The notes under the pieces were generated by a model that saw only the letters and a program-made list of their open reading frames with translations, had not been told where the DNA came from and ran no database searches. Below, in pieces: positions 24,121-39,968 of a DNA stretch of 64,000 bases (position 1 is the stretch's first letter; the number at the start of each line of letters is the position of its first letter). The DNA is from [Erwinia] mediterraneensis (GTDB lineage Bacteria; Pseudomonadota; Gammaproteobacteria; Enterobacterales; Enterobacteriaceae). Location of the stretch: positions 1,478,360 through 1,542,359 of the forward strand of contig NZ_LR026978.1 in assembly GCF_900604315.1 (NCBI RefSeq), in the 5' to 3' direction. A program made the translations under genes and the position numbers.

Positions 24121-26010
24121 ATGTTCTATCCAGATCCTTTTGACGTCATCATTATCGGTGGTGGTCATGCGGGAACAGAAGCCGCGATGGCCGCTGCCCG
24201 AATGGGTCAGCAAACCCTGTTACTCACCCATAACATCGATACGCTGGGGCAAATGTCGTGTAACCCGGCCATTGGTGGCATTGGCAAAGGACACCTGGTC
24301 AAGGAAGTGGATGCCCTGGGCGGCCTGATGGCTGCCGCGATAGACAAAGCCGGTATTCAGTTCAGGATACTAAACGGCAGCAAAGGTCCGGCCGTCCGGG
24401 CGACCCGCGCACAGGCCGATCGCGTACTCTATCGCCAGGCGGTACGTACCGCACTGGAGAACCAGCCTAATCTGATGATCTTCCAGCAGGCCGTTGAGGA
24501 TCTGATCGTTGAGAACGATCGTGTGGTGGGTGCAGTGACGCAGATGGGCCTGAAGTTCCGCGCCAAATCTGTCGTACTGACCGTCGGGACTTTCCTTGAT
24601 GGCAAAATTCATATCGGTCTGGATAACTACAGCGGTGGACGCGCAGGCGATCCCCCGTCCATTCCGCTGGCTCACCGTCTGCGTGCGCTGCCGTTGCGTG
24701 TCAGCCGACTGAAAACAGGTACGCCACCGCGTATTGACGCGCGCACCATCGATTTCAGTGTTCTGACGCCTCAGCATGGCGATACGCCAGCGCCGGTCTT
24801 CTCGTTTATGAGCGATGCCTCGCAGCATCCGCAGCAGGTGCCCTGCTGGATCACCCATACCAACGAGCAAACCCATGAGGTGATCCGGAATAACCTGGAT
24901 CGCAGCCCGATGTATGCCGGGATCATCGAAGGGATCGGTCCGCGCTACTGCCCTTCGATCGAAGATAAAGTGATGCGTTTTGCCGATCGCAACGCGCATC
25001 AGATCTTCCTGGAGCCGGAAGGGCTGACCAGCAACGAAATTTACCCGAACGGTATTTCAACCAGCCTGCCGTTTGATGTGCAGATGCAGATCGTGCGCTC
25101 AATGAAAGGGCTGGAAAATGCGAAGATCGTCCGTCCAGGCTACGCCATTGAGTATGACTTCTTCGATCCACGCGATCTGAAGCCGACGCTGGAAAGCAAA
25201 TATATTCAGGGTCTGTTCTTTGCCGGACAAATCAACGGCACCACAGGTTATGAAGAGGCCGCTGCGCAGGGCCTGCTGGCGGGTCTGAATGCCGCCCGTC
25301 TGGCCGCCGATCAGAAAGGCTGGGCGCCGCGTCGCGATCAGGCCTATATCGGCGTACTGGTAGACGATCTTTGCACCCTGGGCACCAAAGAGCCATACCG
25401 CATGTTTACCTCGCGTGCTGAATATCGTCTGATGCTGCGTGAAGACAATGCCGATCTGCGCCTGACCGAAACGGGCCGTGCGCTGGGTCTGGTGGACGAT
25501 GCTCGCTGGGCGCGCTTTAATCAGAAACTGGAAGCGATTGAACAGGAACGTCAGCGCCTGCGTGATATCTGGGTACACCCCAAATCAGAGCATGTGGCAG
25601 AGGTGAACGCCCTGCTGAGCGCCAGCCTGACCAAAGAAGCCAGCGGTGAAGATCTGCTGCGTCGTCCGGAACTGACTTATGCGCAGCTTACCACGTTGAA
25701 TTCGTTCGGCCCGGGACTAGACGACGCTCAGGCAGCGGAGCAGGTAGAGATTCAGGTAAAGTATGAGGGGTACATTGCGCGTCAGCAGGAAGAGATTGAT
25801 CGCCAGCAGCGCAACGAAAATACGTTACTGCCTGTGGATTTGGATTATCGTCAGGTTAGCGGCCTCTCCAATGAGGTGATTGCCAAGCTGAACGATCATA
25901 AACCCAGCTCAATCGGTCAGGCGTCGCGTATTTCGGGTATCACGCCTGCCGCTATCTCTATTTTACTGATTTATCTGAAGAAACAAGGCCTGCTGCGCAA
26001 AAGTGCCTGA
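24121..26010 (+). CDS. mnmG: tRNA uridine modification enzyme MnmG (GidA)
   Basis: FAD-dependent enzyme that, with MnmE, adds the carboxymethylaminomethyl group at wobble U34 of certain tRNAs. The N-terminal dinucleotide-binding motif [12 protein letters not shown] is at residues 11-22. [14 protein letters not shown] and the GidA signature [15 protein letters not shown] are present. 629 residues, as in E. coli. It lies right after oriC; its transcription is thought to influence origin opening. A possible -10 is tagaat near 24064. Confidence 0.97.
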   Translation: MFYPDPFDVIIIGGGHAGTEAAMAAARMGQQTLLLTHNIDTLGQMSCNPAIGGIGKGHLVKEVDALGGLMAAAIDKAGIQFRILNGSKGPAVRATRAQADRVLYRQAVRTALENQPNLMIFQQAVEDLIVENDRVVGAVTQMGLKFRAKSVVLTVGTFLDGKIHIGLDNYSGGRAGDPPSIPLAHRLRALPLRVSRLKTGTPPRIDARTIDFSVLTPQHGDTPAPVFSFMSDASQHPQQVPCWITHTNEQTHEVIRNNLDRSPMYAGIIEGIGPRYCPSIEDKVMRFADRNAHQIFLEPEGLTSNEIYPNGISTSLPFDVQMQIVRSMKGLENAKIVRPGYAIEYDFFDPRDLKPTLESKYIQGLFFAGQINGTTGYEEAAAQGLLAGLNAARLAADQKGWAPRRDQAYIGVLVDDLCTLGTKEPYRMFTSRAEYRLMLREDNADLRLTETGRALGLVDDARWARFNQKLEAIEQERQRLRDIWVHPKSEHVAEVNALLSASLTKEASGEDLLRRPELTYAQLTTLNSFGPGLDDAQAAEQVEIQVKYEGYIARQQEEIDRQQRNENTLLPVDLDYRQVSGLSNEVIAKLNDHKPSSIGQASRISGITPAAISILLIYLKKQGLLRKSA

Positions 26011-26020
26011 TCTGAAACGG

Positions 26021-26036
26021 GGCGGGGAGACCCGCC
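26021..26036. repeat. Small hairpin between mnmG and rsmG
   Basis: ggcggg / cccgcc stem with a gaga loop, 11 bp after the mnmG stop. There is no T-run, so termination would be weak at most. Confidence 0.4.
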
Positions 26037-26057
26037 CACGCTGACTGGAATCGCTTC

Positions 26058-26675
26058 GTGATTAACAAACTCTCCGCGTTGCTTAACGCCGCAAATATTT
26101 CGCTCTCCGATCAACAAAAACAACAGCTGGTAGCTTACGTTGGGCTACTGGATAAGTGGAATAAGGCCTATAACCTGACGTCGGTGCGCGATCCGCAGCA
26201 GATGTTAGTGCGCCATATCCTCGACAGTATTGTGGTGGAGCCCTATCTGAAGGGTGAGCGCTTTATCGATGTCGGCACAGGCCCCGGGCTGCCGGGTATT
26301 CCTCTGGCCATCGTACGTCCCCAGGCGCACTTTACCCTGCTGGACAGCCTCGGTAAGCGCGTGCGCTTTTTGCGTCAGGTGCAGCATGAGCTGGGGTTGA
26401 ATAACGTAACGCCGGTACAGCGTCGTGTTGAAGATTTCCCGGCCGAGCCGCCTTTCGATGGCGTGATCAGCCGTGCCTTTGCTTCGCTCAACGATATGGT
26501 GAGCTGGTGCCATCATCTGCCTGCTACGGACGGTTGTTTTTATGCGCTGAAAGGGGTACGCCCTGATGATGAAATAGCGGCATTGCCAGGCGGATTTGCG
26601 CTTGAATCAGTGGTCGCGCTTCAGGTTCCTGAGCTGGAAGGGGAGAGACATCTGGTTGTCATCAGGCGGCAATAG
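26058..26675 (+). CDS. rsmG: 16S rRNA m7G527 methyltransferase RsmG (GidB)
   Basis: SAM-dependent methyltransferase for G527 of 16S rRNA. 205 residues, against 207 in E. coli. It has [20 protein letters not shown] (SAM-binding glycine loop) and [17 protein letters not shown]. The start is a GTG (residues MINKLSALL), aligned with the E. coli start. The C-terminus is slightly shorter. It is cotranscribed with mnmG in relatives. Confidence 0.96.
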   Translation: MINKLSALLNAANISLSDQQKQQLVAYVGLLDKWNKAYNLTSVRDPQQMLVRHILDSIVVEPYLKGERFIDVGTGPGLPGIPLAIVRPQAHFTLLDSLGKRVRFLRQVQHELGLNNVTPVQRRVEDFPAEPPFDGVISRAFASLNDMVSWCHHLPATDGCFYALKGVRPDDEIAALPGGFALESVVALQVPELEGERHLVVIRRQ

Positions 26676-27267
26676 CCTTATAAATTTTATGGTTAATGCC
26701 CTGCTGCCGGAATTTTCCTACACTGAGCCGGATAAAAAAGCAGCATTCGCACCGGATAAAATCGCATTGTTAATGCGTAACAAGTGGGGCAGGGCGGTTA
26801 AATGCGCAGGCCGAAATTATCCGAAAAGCACTGTTACATTTAACCTTTATTTCACATTTATTTATCAGCAAGATTACTTTTCCCGGGTTGTATCCGGGAA
26901 AATATAATCACGCGAGCAAATATAACCGCGCAATTACCTGGCGGACGTAATAATAAAAGGAGTTGTTTATTGCCGTCCGGGTTGTCAATAGCGCGCTTTA
27001 AATGAGAATAGGGCTTCAGCGCGAAGTGATTATTTTTAAATTATTGTAAATCTTAAATTTTTACGGGTCTGCTGATGATATAAAGTCTGGCACATAGAAA
27101 ATATGTAACCGCAAAAATGCCTGTAATGTGATCTACTGCACGCTTTATAAGCGCCCATGCGGGCCGGTTCTGCTTCACGATCTTCATTTAACCTGAGGGG
27201 AATGTTTGGAAAAATAGCCCTCCGGAAAGAAATTTAAATAATTGTTCACCTTTTCGCTACTTACTGA
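26676..27267. other. Long AT-rich gap between rsmG and atpI
   Basis: About 700 bp separate rsmG and atpI, as in E. coli, and I see no convincing gene. It holds two hairpins: 26878-26902 (ttttcccgg / ccgggaaaa, 7-nt loop) and 26942-26979 (cggacg / cgtccg enclosing aataaa / tttatt). A CRP-like half-site is at about 27124-27145 (aatgtgatct). The first hairpin may end the mnmG-rsmG transcript. Confidence 0.5.
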
Positions 27268-27295
27268 TTGAAATCGCAGGTGTGGCCCGTATAAT
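27268..27295 (+). promoter_or_regulatory. atp operon promoter
   Basis: TTGAAA (27268-27273), 16-nt spacer, TATAAT (27290-27295), about 90 bp before atpI. This is a strong sigma-70 match and fits the position of the main atp promoter in E. coli. Confidence 0.7.
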
Positions 27296-27386
27296 TTGCT
27301 CGGCTTTTGCTGCTTGACTCAAAAGAGTAAAGGCAGTCTTATACGACACGCGACATACCCTAACGGGGCAGGAGAGTAACAGCGTC

Positions 27387-28594
<1,208 letters not shown>

Positions 28595-28613
28595 TTTTTT
28601 CTTAACACTACTG

Positions 28614-29456
<843 letters not shown>

Positions 29457-29470
29457 GGAGGGAGGGGCTG

Positions 29471-30004
29471 ATGTCTGATCTGATTACTGTAGCTCGCCCC
29501 TACGCCAAAGCAGCTTTTGACTTTGCTGTTGAACATCAAGGTATCGAACGCTGGCAGCAGATGCTGGCGTTTGCCGCAGAAGTGGCTCGTAATGAACAGA
29601 TGGCAGATCTCCTTTCTGGTGCCCTGGCACCGGAAGCCTTATCCGCCTCTTTCATCACCGTCTGTGGTGATCAACTGGATGAACCCGCGCAGAACCTTAT
29701 CAAGGTGATGGCGGAAAACGGACGTTTGACAGCGCTTCCGGCTGTACTGGAACAGTTTATTCAACTGCGTGACGCTTATGAAGCGGTTGCTGAAGTTGAT
29801 GTAACTTCCGCCAGTACGCTGAGTGACGACCAGCTGAATAAAATCAGCGCCGCGATGGAAAAACGTCTGTCACGCAAAGTTAAGCTGAATTGCAAAATTG
29901 ATAAGTCTGTAATGGCAGGCGTGGTCATCCGTTCGGGTGATCTGGTGATTGATGGCAGCGTGCGCGGCCGTCTTGAGCGTCTGGCAGACGCCTTGCAGTC
30001 TTAA
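29471..30004 (+). CDS. atpH: ATP synthase F1 subunit delta
   Basis: 177-residue OSCP/delta subunit joining the peripheral stalk to the alpha3beta3 head. An N-terminal helical domain ([14 protein letters not shown]) and the C-terminal signature [22 protein letters not shown] are present. An aaggagggaggg ribosome binding site lies in the 14-bp gap after atpF. Confidence 0.97.
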   Translation: MSDLITVARPYAKAAFDFAVEHQGIERWQQMLAFAAEVARNEQMADLLSGALAPEALSASFITVCGDQLDEPAQNLIKVMAENGRLTALPAVLEQFIQLRDAYEAVAEVDVTSASTLSDDQLNKISAAMEKRLSRKVKLNCKIDKSVMAGVVIRSGDLVIDGSVRGRLERLADALQS

Positions 30005-30018
30005 GGGGACTGGAGCAT

Positions 30019-31560
<1,542 letters not shown>

Positions 31561-31612
31561 TGTCTGGCGGCTTGTCTGAAAAGACAGGCCGCAAGGCTTT
31601 GAGGAGAAGCTA

Positions 31613-32479
31613 ATGGCCGGCGCAAAAGAGATACGTAGTAAGATTGGAAGCGTAAAAAATACGCAGAAAATCACCAAAGCGATGGAAATGGTCGCCGCCT
31701 CCAAAATGCGTAAAACGCAGGAACGCATGGCGGCCAGCCGTCCGTATGCAGAAACCATGCGCAAAGTGATTGGTCACCTTGCGTTAGGGAATCTGGAATA
31801 CAAGCACCCTTACCTGCAAGAGCGCGACGTTAAGCGCGTCGGCTATCTGGTCGTGTCTACCGACCGCGGGCTTTGTGGTGGTTTGAACATTAACCTGTTC
31901 AAAAAATTGCTGGCAGAGATGAAAACCTGGGCTGATAAAGGGGTACAGAGCGATCTGGCCATTATCGGTTCCAAAGGTCTCTCATTCTTTGGTTCTGTTG
32001 GTGGCAACATCGTGGCGCAGGTTACCGGAATGGGAGATAATCCTTCCCTCTCCGAACTGATCGGCCCGGTAAAAGTGATGTTGCAGGCTTATGATGAAGG
32101 CCGCATCGACAAGCTGTTTATCGTCAGCAATAAATTTAACAACACCATGTCTCAGACTCCGAACGTTGCTCAGCTGCTGCCGTTACCGCCAGCAGAAGGT
32201 GAAGAGGAGATGAAGAAAAAGACCTGGGACTATCTGTACGAGCCCGATCCGAAAGCGCTGCTGGATACTCTGCTGCGTCGTTATGTCGAATCGCAGGTTT
32301 ATCAGGGTGTTGTGGAAAACCTGGCCAGCGAGCAGGCCGCGCGTATGGTGGCGATGAAAGCTGCGACCGATAACGGCGGTAACCTGATCAAAGAGCTGCA
32401 GTTGGTATACAACAAAGCTCGTCAGGCCAGCATCACCCAGGAACTTACCGAGATCGTCTCGGGGGCCTCCGCGGTTTAA
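31613..32479 (+). CDS. atpG: ATP synthase F1 subunit gamma
   Basis: 288-residue central rotor shaft. The N-terminal helix has [29 protein letters not shown] and the C-terminal helix [25 protein letters not shown] with the family signature. The 154-bp gap to atpD is unusually large. Confidence 0.97.
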   Translation: MAGAKEIRSKIGSVKNTQKITKAMEMVAASKMRKTQERMAASRPYAETMRKVIGHLALGNLEYKHPYLQERDVKRVGYLVVSTDRGLCGGLNINLFKKLLAEMKTWADKGVQSDLAIIGSKGLSFFGSVGGNIVAQVTGMGDNPSLSELIGPVKVMLQAYDEGRIDKLFIVSNKFNNTMSQTPNVAQLLPLPPAEGEEEMKKKTWDYLYEPDPKALLDTLLRRYVESQVYQGVVENLASEQAARMVAMKAATDNGGNLIKELQLVYNKARQASITQELTEIVSGASAV

Positions 32480-32486
32480 CCAGGTA

Positions 32487-32608
32487 TACCCGGATTATCG
32501 GATGCTTAAGCCGGGCGGCATAAGAAGGGATCCTGATGTGCTGACTAAAGTTGGCGACTCAGGGGAAGAACGCAGGCTACGCCGCTGCAGCATCAAGTAA
32601 GCCGGGTA
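32487..32608 (+). repeat. Imperfect palindromic element or structured RNA between atpG and atpD
   Basis: By eye, nested pairings can be drawn: taccgg-type outer helix TACCCGG/CCGGGTA (32487-32493 / 32602-32608), GATGCT/AGCATC (32501-32506 / 32589-32594), GCGGC/GCCGC (32515-32519 / 32581-32585), CCTGA/TCAGG (32532-32536 / 32559-32563) and apical GCTGAC/GTTGGC with a TAAA loop (32540-32555). The E. coli gap here is only about 26 bp. It could be a small ERIC-like mobile palindrome or a regulatory RNA fold; neither is proved. Confidence 0.5.
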
Positions 32609-32609
32609 A

Positions 32610-34031
<1,422 letters not shown>

Positions 34032-34055
34032 TTACAGTTTCCCGGGAGGATAGAT

Positions 34056-34475
34056 ATGGCTATGACTTATCACCTGGATGTGGTCAGCGCGGAGCAGAAA
34101 ATGTTCTCCGGTACGGTGCAGCATATTCAGGTGTCCGGCAGTGAAGGCGAGCTGGGAATTTATCCTGGCCATGCCCCGCTGCTGACTGCTATCAGGCCTG
34201 GTATGATTCGTATCGTGAAGCAGCACGGTGAAGAGGAGTATATTTACCTCTCTGGCGGCGTGCTGGAAGTGCAGCCGGGCAGCACCACGGTGCTGGCAGA
34301 TACCGCTATTCGCGGTACTGACCTGGACGAAGCACGCGCACTGGAAGCGAAGCGCAAAGCAGAAGAGCACATGAACAGCACCCACGGCGACGTGGACTAT
34401 GCTCAGGCTTCTGCGGAGCTGGCGAAAGCCATCGCTAAACTGCGTGTGATCGAGCTGACTAAAAAAGCGATTTAA
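34056..34475 (+). CDS. atpC: ATP synthase F1 subunit epsilon
   Basis: 139 residues, same as E. coli. An N-terminal beta sandwich ([29 protein letters not shown]) is followed by a C-terminal helical hairpin that inhibits ATP hydrolysis. It is the last gene of the operon. Confidence 0.97.
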   Translation: MAMTYHLDVVSAEQKMFSGTVQHIQVSGSEGELGIYPGHAPLLTAIRPGMIRIVKQHGEEEYIYLSGGVLEVQPGSTTVLADTAIRGTDLDEARALEAKRKAEEHMNSTHGDVDYAQASAELAKAIAKLRVIELTKKAI

Positions 34476-34493
34476 TCAGGCGTTATGTATCAG

Positions 34494-34525
34494 AAATGCC
34501 AGCCCATGGGGCTGGCATTTTTTTT
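34494..34525 (+). terminator. atp operon rho-independent terminator
   Basis: A 12-bp perfect stem (aaatgccagccc / gggctggcattt) with an atg loop and a run of eight T, 18 bp after the atpC stop. Textbook intrinsic terminator. Confidence 0.93.
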
Positions 34526-34633
34526 GCCCCAATGTCGTAAACCGGCACAGACCTAATTTCGGACTGAGAAAAATGTAGTAATCTCAGGCGTAAAACGTTT
34601 ACCTTTCATCTGTCATAAACAGTCAGGATAGTT

Positions 34634-36004
34634 ATGTCTAACAGCGCGATGAGTGTGGTGATCCTTGCGGCCGGTAAGGGCACCCGGATGTATTCCGATC
34701 TTCCTAAAGTTCTGCACACTCTGGCAGGCAAACCCATGGTTCAGCACGTTATTGATGCCGCAAAAGGGCTCGGTGCGCGTCATATTCATCTGGTCTATGG
34801 CCATGGCGGCGAGCGGCTGAAGAATACCCTGGCCGATAATGATCTCAACTGGGTACTGCAGGCGGAACAGCTGGGTACCGGCCACGCCATGCAGCAGGCT
34901 GCGCCCCATTTTGCCGACGACGAAGATATCCTGATGCTTTACGGTGACGTGCCGCTGATTGCGCAGGCCACCCTTGAGCGCCTGCAGGCCGTGAAGCCGC
35001 AGGGCGGCATTGGTCTCCTGACGGTAGTGCTGGATAACCCGACCGGCTACGGACGCATAGTGCGTGAAAACGGTGTCATCACCGGGATTGTAGAGCAAAA
35101 AGATGCTACCCCTGAACAGCTGACTATCCGCGAAATTAATACCGGGATCCTGATGGCTAACGGCGGTGATCTGAAACGCTGGCTTGCGCAGCTGACCAAT
35201 AACAATGCGCAGGGCGAATACTACATTACCGATATTATTGCGCTCGCCCACGCGGAGGGGCGCGAAATTGTTGCGGTACAGCCGCAACGCATCAGTGAAA
35301 CCGAGGGGGTTAACAACCGCCTGCAGCTGGCGACGCTGGAGCGTGCTTATCAGGCTCAGCAGGCAGAAGCGTTGCTGCTGGCCGGGGTGATGCTGCGCGA
35401 TCCGACACGATTCGATCTGCGTGGGACGCTGCAGCATGGCCGGGATGTGGAAATTGATGCCAATGTCATTATCGAAGGTCAGGTTAAGCTGGGGAATCGC
35501 GTGAAGATCGGTGCCGGATGCGTGATTAAAAACAGCATTATCGGCGACGATTGTGAAATCAGTCCTTATTCGGTGATTGAGGATGCCACGCTGGCAACAG
35601 CCTGCACCGTGGGGCCCTTTGCCCGTCTGCGTCCCGGCAGCGATCTGGCGGAGCAGGCGCATGTCGGTAACTTTGTTGAGATGAAGAAAGCACGTCTTGG
35701 TAAGGGCTCCAAAGCGGGCCATCTCTCTTATCTGGGCGATGCGGAAATTGGCGCGAACGTGAATATTGGCGCCGGTACGATCACCTGCAATTACGATGGC
35801 GCGAACAAATTTAAAACGGTGATTGGCGACAATGTATTTGTCGGGTCCGATACGCAGTTAGTCGCACCAGTCAGTGTCGCCAGTGGCGCGACCATTGCTG
35901 CCGGCACCACGGTTATGAAAGATGTGACGGGTGCAGAGCTGGTTTATAACCGTAAAGAACAGAACCACAAAGCGGGCTGGCAGCGCCCGGTGAAAAAGAA
36001 ATAA
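34634..36004 (+). CDS. glmU: Bifunctional GlcNAc-1-P uridyltransferase / GlcN-1-P acetyltransferase GlmU
   Basis: Makes UDP-GlcNAc for peptidoglycan and LPS. The N-terminal pyrophosphorylase domain starts [20 protein letters not shown]. The C-terminal left-handed beta helix (from about 250) carries hexapeptide repeats and the acetyltransferase motif [28 protein letters not shown]. 456 residues, same as E. coli. It is followed by glmS as in E. coli. Confidence 0.97.
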   Translation: MSNSAMSVVILAAGKGTRMYSDLPKVLHTLAGKPMVQHVIDAAKGLGARHIHLVYGHGGERLKNTLADNDLNWVLQAEQLGTGHAMQQAAPHFADDEDILMLYGDVPLIAQATLERLQAVKPQGGIGLLTVVLDNPTGYGRIVRENGVITGIVEQKDATPEQLTIREINTGILMANGGDLKRWLAQLTNNNAQGEYYITDIIALAHAEGREIVAVQPQRISETEGVNNRLQLATLERAYQAQQAEALLLAGVMLRDPTRFDLRGTLQHGRDVEIDANVIIEGQVKLGNRVKIGAGCVIKNSIIGDDCEISPYSVIEDATLATACTVGPFARLRPGSDLAEQAHVGNFVEMKKARLGKGSKAGHLSYLGDAEIGANVNIGAGTITCNYDGANKFKTVIGDNVFVGSDTQLVAPVSVASGATIAAGTTVMKDVTGAELVYNRKEQNHKAGWQRPVKKK

Positions 36005-36014
36005 GTTTTTGATG

Positions 36015-36093
36015 GCCCGCTTCTGCGGGCCTGCAGCAGATAACATAAAAATATCCCCACTCTCTACAAGGCTCGGGGAACCGGCAATGCCGG
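36015..36093 (+). promoter_or_regulatory. glmU-glmS intergenic hairpins
   Basis: Two hairpins lie in the 145-bp gap: gcccgc/gcgggc (36015-36030, ttct loop) right after glmU and ccggc/gccgg (36081-36093) nearer glmS. In E. coli the glmUS message is cleaved near the glmU stop and glmS translation is activated by the sRNA GlmZ. Whether these hairpins play that part is inference. Confidence 0.4.
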
Positions 36094-36149
36094 ACTATCA
36101 GGTCGTATGACAACGAAAATGGCGAAAAGCCTGGAGTCAGGAAAACATC

Positions 36150-37979
36150 ATGTGTGGAATTGTTGGCGCAGTAGCGCAGCGCGATATCGCAGAAATTCTT
36201 CTGGAAGGTCTGCGTCGTCTGGAGTATCGCGGTTATGATTCGGCCGGTCTGGCTGTGGTGGATCGACAGGGGCACGTTACGCGCCTGCGTCGTCTCGGCA
36301 AAGTCCAAAAACTGGCAGAAGCGGCAGAAGAACATCCGCTGATTGGCGGCACCGGGATTGCCCATACCCGCTGGGCAACCCACGGTGAACCTTCGGAAGC
36401 CAATGCCCACCCGCATATCTCTGAACATATTATCATTGTTCACAACGGCATTATCGAGAACCATGAGCCGCTGCGTGAGCTGTTAAAAGATCGCGGTTAC
36501 CGCTTTTCCTCAGAAACAGATACGGAAGTGGTCGCGCACCTGGTGCACTGGGAACAGAAGCAGGGCGGATCGCTGCGTGAGGTAGTGCTGCGGGTGATCC
36601 CGCAACTGCGTGGCGCTTATGGCATGGTGATCATGGACAGCCGCGATCCGTCGCTGCTGGTGGCGGCCCGCTCCGGCAGCCCGCTGGTCATTGGCCGTGG
36701 CGTAGGCGAAAACTTTATCGCTTCCGATCAGCTGGCGCTGTTGCCGGTTACCCGCCGCTTTATCTATCTGGAAGAGGGTGATATTGCGGAGATTACCCGT
36801 CGTGAAGTTACGGTAATCGATCGTGCAGGCAATCAGGTCAGGCGTGATGAGATCGAATCCAGCGTGCAATATGATGCTGGTGATAAAGGCGTTTACCGTC
36901 ACTACATGCAGAAAGAGATTTATGAGCAGCCGCAGGCTATCAAGAACACCTTAACCGGGCGCTTCAGTCATGGCGAGGTGGACCTCAGTGAACTTGGCCC
37001 CCATGCAGAAACGCTGCTGAGCCAGGTTGAGCATGTGCAGATTATCGCCTGCGGTACTTCGTATAACTCCGGCATGGTAGCGCGTTACTGGTTTGAGTCG
37101 CTGGCTAACGTGCCTTGTGATGTCGAGATCGCCTCTGAGTTCCGCTATCGCAAATCTGCGGTACGTAAAAACAGCCTGCTGATTACCCTGTCGCAGTCAG
37201 GGGAAACTGCAGATACCCTGGCAGCGCTGCGTCTGTCAAAAGAGCTGGGCTATCTCGGCTCGCTGGCAATTTGTAACGTAGCCGGTTCATCGCTGGTGCG
37301 TGAGTCTGATCTGGCGCTGATGACCAAAGCGGGCACCGAAATCGGTGTTGCCTCGACCAAAGCCTTTACCACGCAGCTGACTGTACTGTTGATACTGGTG
37401 GCGAAGCTGGGTCGCCTGCGCGGGATGGCGGCAGAGCAGGAGCATGACATCGTTCATGCCCTGCAGGCGCTACCCAGCCGTATCGAACAGATGCTGGCGC
37501 AGGATAATCTGATCGAAACGCTGGCCGAAGGTTTTTCCGATAAGAGTCATGCGTTGTTCCTCGGTCGCGGCGATCAGTACCCGATCGCGATGGAAGGGGC
37601 GTTGAAGCTGAAAGAGATCTCCTATATTCATGCCGAGGCTTATGCTGCCGGAGAACTGAAGCATGGCCCGCTGGCTCTGATCGATGCGGATATGCCGGTC
37701 ATTGTCGTGGCGCCGAACAACGAGCTGCTGGAGAAACTGAAATCCAATATCGAAGAGGTTCGGGCACGCGGTGGTTTGCTCTATGTCTTTGCCGATCAGG
37801 ATGCCGGTTTCAGCGACAGCGATGGCATGAAAATTATTTCGCTGCCCCATGTGGAAGAGGTTATTGCACCGATTTTCTACACCGTGCCGCTGCAGCTGCT
37901 CTCTTATCATGTTGCGCTGATCAAGGGCACCGATGTCGACCAGCCGCGCAATCTCGCCAAATCCGTTACTGTTGAGTAA
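36150..37979 (+). CDS. glmS: Glucosamine-6-phosphate synthase GlmS
   Basis: Glutamine:fructose-6-phosphate aminotransferase, the first step of amino-sugar synthesis. The N-terminal glutaminase domain starts [10 protein letters not shown] with Cys2 the nucleophile, followed by HTRWATHG. Two SIS domains bind fructose 6-phosphate ([30 protein letters not shown]). It ends [15 protein letters not shown]. 609 residues, same as E. coli. Confidence 0.97.
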   Translation: MCGIVGAVAQRDIAEILLEGLRRLEYRGYDSAGLAVVDRQGHVTRLRRLGKVQKLAEAAEEHPLIGGTGIAHTRWATHGEPSEANAHPHISEHIIIVHNGIIENHEPLRELLKDRGYRFSSETDTEVVAHLVHWEQKQGGSLREVVLRVIPQLRGAYGMVIMDSRDPSLLVAARSGSPLVIGRGVGENFIASDQLALLPVTRRFIYLEEGDIAEITRREVTVIDRAGNQVRRDEIESSVQYDAGDKGVYRHYMQKEIYEQPQAIKNTLTGRFSHGEVDLSELGPHAETLLSQVEHVQIIACGTSYNSGMVARYWFESLANVPCDVEIASEFRYRKSAVRKNSLLITLSQSGETADTLAALRLSKELGYLGSLAICNVAGSSLVRESDLALMTKAGTEIGVASTKAFTTQLTVLLILVAKLGRLRGMAAEQEHDIVHALQALPSRIEQMLAQDNLIETLAEGFSDKSHALFLGRGDQYPIAMEGALKLKEISYIHAEAYAAGELKHGPLALIDADMPVIVVAPNNELLEKLKSNIEEVRARGGLLYVFADQDAGFSDSDGMKIISLPHVEEVIAPIFYTVPLQLLSYHVALIKGTDVDQPRNLAKSVTVE

Positions 37980-37984
37980 CGTTA

Positions 37985-38004
37985 ACGGGCCCTCAGGGGC
38001 CCGT
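37985..38004 (+). terminator. glmS downstream hairpin
   Basis: acgggccc / gggcccgt 8-bp perfect stem with a 4-nt loop, 5 bp after the glmS stop. There is no long T-run; it probably ends glmS and the converging gene's transcripts with low efficiency. Confidence 0.5.
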
Positions 38005-38038
38005 CTCAGCTTAATCAACCCGAAGGCGGCTGGTCAGG

Positions 38039-38821
38039 TTAACGGCCTGCAGACTTCGCCGGATGATAAAAAGAGGGCGGCTGGCCTGTCATACGCCGAA
38101 ACATGGTGGAAAACGACGAGTAATTGTCATAACCCATGCTCAATGCTATCTCATTAACAGCGGTTCCTTCGACTAACCTGGCCAGGGCCACTAATACACA
38201 GGCTCGTTGTCGCCAGACTGAAAAAGGCATGCCGGTTTGCTGGATAAAATGACGCCGGAAAGTGCTCAGGCTCATGCATAGCGTGCTTGCCCAGCGCTCT
38301 GGCGCATCATGGATGGAGGGCGCACTTAAAAAAGCCTGACACAGCGCCAGAAAGCGGGCATTTTGCGGCAGCGGAATTTTAAACTCTTTGGCTTCCATCA
38401 TCGCCAGTTCCTGCAGAAGTAAGGCAATAAGCAGGCGATCCCGATCTGAGTGATATAAAGGGTCCAGCTCGACAGCCTCGATAAGCAGCTGTCTTAATAA
38501 AGGCGATACGGCTAAAATTTTACACTGCTGACTTAAGCGTAGTTTATTAGCGCTTTCAGGTTCGATATACAGACTGCGTGTTGAAACGCCAATAAATTTC
38601 ACGCTATGCGCCATCTGTGCAGGTATCCACACCGCGTGTTGCGGCGGCACCATCCAGTTCCCTGTAACTGTAGTAACCTGCATCAGGCCGGTTGCACCGT
38701 AAAGCAGCTGAGCCCGACGATGATGATGTTCAGGCAGCACATAATTCTTTGAATAATCGTTGCCTACAGCCACTACCTCTCGATCAAGCCCGTCATAATC
38801 ATCAATGTGAACATTACGCAT
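38039..38821 (-). CDS. AraC-family transcriptional regulator
   Basis: 260-residue regulator: an N-terminal cupin-type sensor (HHHRRAQLLYGATGLMQV, VWIPAQMAHSV) and a C-terminal double helix-turn-helix (ASTLCMSLSTFRRHFIQQTGM, AVNEIALSMGYDNYSSFSTMFRRMTGQPPSFY). This layout resembles the NimR (YeaM) branch that controls neighbouring transporter genes. It is divergent from a TauE/SafE-type permease, its most likely target. The effector is unknown. Confidence 0.85.
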   Translation of the reverse strand: MRNVHIDDYDGLDREVVAVGNDYSKNYVLPEHHHRRAQLLYGATGLMQVTTVTGNWMVPPQHAVWIPAQMAHSVKFIGVSTRSLYIEPESANKLRLSQQCKILAVSPLLRQLLIEAVELDPLYHSDRDRLLIALLLQELAMMEAKEFKIPLPQNARFLALCQAFLSAPSIHDAPERWASTLCMSLSTFRRHFIQQTGMPFSVWRQRACVLVALARLVEGTAVNEIALSMGYDNYSSFSTMFRRMTGQPPSFYHPAKSAGR

Positions 38822-38994
38822 AAAAACGGCGATACCCCCGGTTGACCGATTTACAAAAGTAAATGCGCGTTGCTGGCATGGGAAGCGATCCTTTAACCCG
38901 ATAACCTTTTTTGCTCAACGGCGGCTGCAGGAGAGTAGCGGGTCGTCCGGATAAAAATTTATACATCAACACAGGCGGATTGAAAGGTTATTAA

Positions 38995-39780
38995 GTGGAT
39001 ATATTTATAATTATTTTCGCGGGCTTTATGACCGGTATCACGACGGTACTGTTTGGTTTTGGCGGCGGTTTTGTGGTGGTACCTTTTGTATATCACATAA
39101 TGACCCATCAGCAGATACTGTCTGACCGGGCCATGCATATTGCCGTCGCCACCTCAACTGCGGTAATGATCTTTAATGCAGGCTGGGCCAGCTTTCAGAG
39201 CTGGCGAGCAGGAAAACTGACGGCCAGCCTCCTGTTTCCATTAATGTGGTTTATCGCAGTCGGGGCAGTGGTAGGTTCTCTGCTTTCAGGCGGAATAAAC
39301 GATGAGATCATCAGGATATTATTTATCCTCTATCTCATGCTTACTCTGGCGGACTGCTTGTTACGTAAAGGTTTTGTCATTGCCTCTGAACGGCGCATGT
39401 TAAAGGGATTCACGGCACGTATGGGAGGGATCTTTATTGGTATCGTGGCGGCGCTGCTGGGCGTGGGGGGCAGCGTTATGACGGTGCCATTGCTCAGGCG
39501 ACACGGCTATGAGATGCAAAAATGCGTAAGTGCGGCAAATCCGCTCTCCCTTCCCGTAGCGCTGTGCGGAACAGCGATGTACGGTCTCGGCGGAGTGCAT
39601 TTCAGTCCGGGGGAAGTCTGGATAGGTTTTATCAACCTGAAGATACTTACGCTACTTACTGCTTCAGGTTTCATGGGCATGCTTTTTACGCGTCGCTTTA
39701 TTCCCGCGGTGCCTGATGAGCTACATGCGCGTATTTATATTGCCCTGTTAGCAACGGTGCTGATAGCCATACTTATATAA
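38995..39780 (+). CDS. TauE/SafE-family membrane permease
   Basis: 261-residue protein with about eight transmembrane segments and the family repeats GFGGGFVVVPFVYH and LLGVGGSVMTVPLLRRHGY. The family exports or imports sulfur-containing or small organic anions; the substrate cannot be read from the sequence. The start is a GTG with gaaaggtta upstream. A 173-bp divergent gap separates it from the AraC-type gene, suggesting local control. Confidence 0.82.
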   Translation: MDIFIIIFAGFMTGITTVLFGFGGGFVVVPFVYHIMTHQQILSDRAMHIAVATSTAVMIFNAGWASFQSWRAGKLTASLLFPLMWFIAVGAVVGSLLSGGINDEIIRILFILYLMLTLADCLLRKGFVIASERRMLKGFTARMGGIFIGIVAALLGVGGSVMTVPLLRRHGYEMQKCVSAANPLSLPVALCGTAMYGLGGVHFSPGEVWIGFINLKILTLLTASGFMGMLFTRRFIPAVPDELHARIYIALLATVLIAILI

Positions 39781-39800
39781 AAACAGCCGGATCGGGAAAC

Positions 39801-39828
39801 CCTCTCTGTCGATGTTAAGACAGGGAGG
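39801..39828 (+). terminator. Hairpin after the TauE/SafE-type gene
   Basis: cctctctgtc / gacagggagg 10-bp stem (one G-T wobble) with an 8-nt loop, followed by caagatatttt. It separates the permease gene from the pst promoter. Confidence 0.55.
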
Positions 39829-39842
39829 CAAGATATTTTGCT

Positions 39843-39898
39843 TTGTCACAAAACTGTCATATTTCATACATTTTACTGTCACTAAACTGTCCTATTTT
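39843..39898 (+). promoter_or_regulatory. Two Pho boxes and -10 of pstS
   Basis: PhoB boxes TTGTCACAAAACTGTCAT (39843-39860) and CTGTCACTAAACTGTCCT (39876-39893), 33 bp apart (three helical turns), then a tattt -10 (39893-39898). The layout mirrors the E. coli pstS promoter, where PhoB replaces the -35 and activates under phosphate starvation. Confidence 0.9.
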
Positions 39899-39968
39899 CC
39901 CTCCTGCAGCAATCAATAACGTTTAATAAAAACGCTCTGAAACAGAGATAAACGCCCCTGGAGGGAAC

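Noticed and set aside
24370-24999. 209-codon minus-strand ORF inside mnmG
   Set aside because: Antisense shadow of a strongly conserved gene.
34613-35722. 369-codon minus-strand ORF over glmU
   Set aside because: Antisense shadow of glmU; composition is not protein-like.
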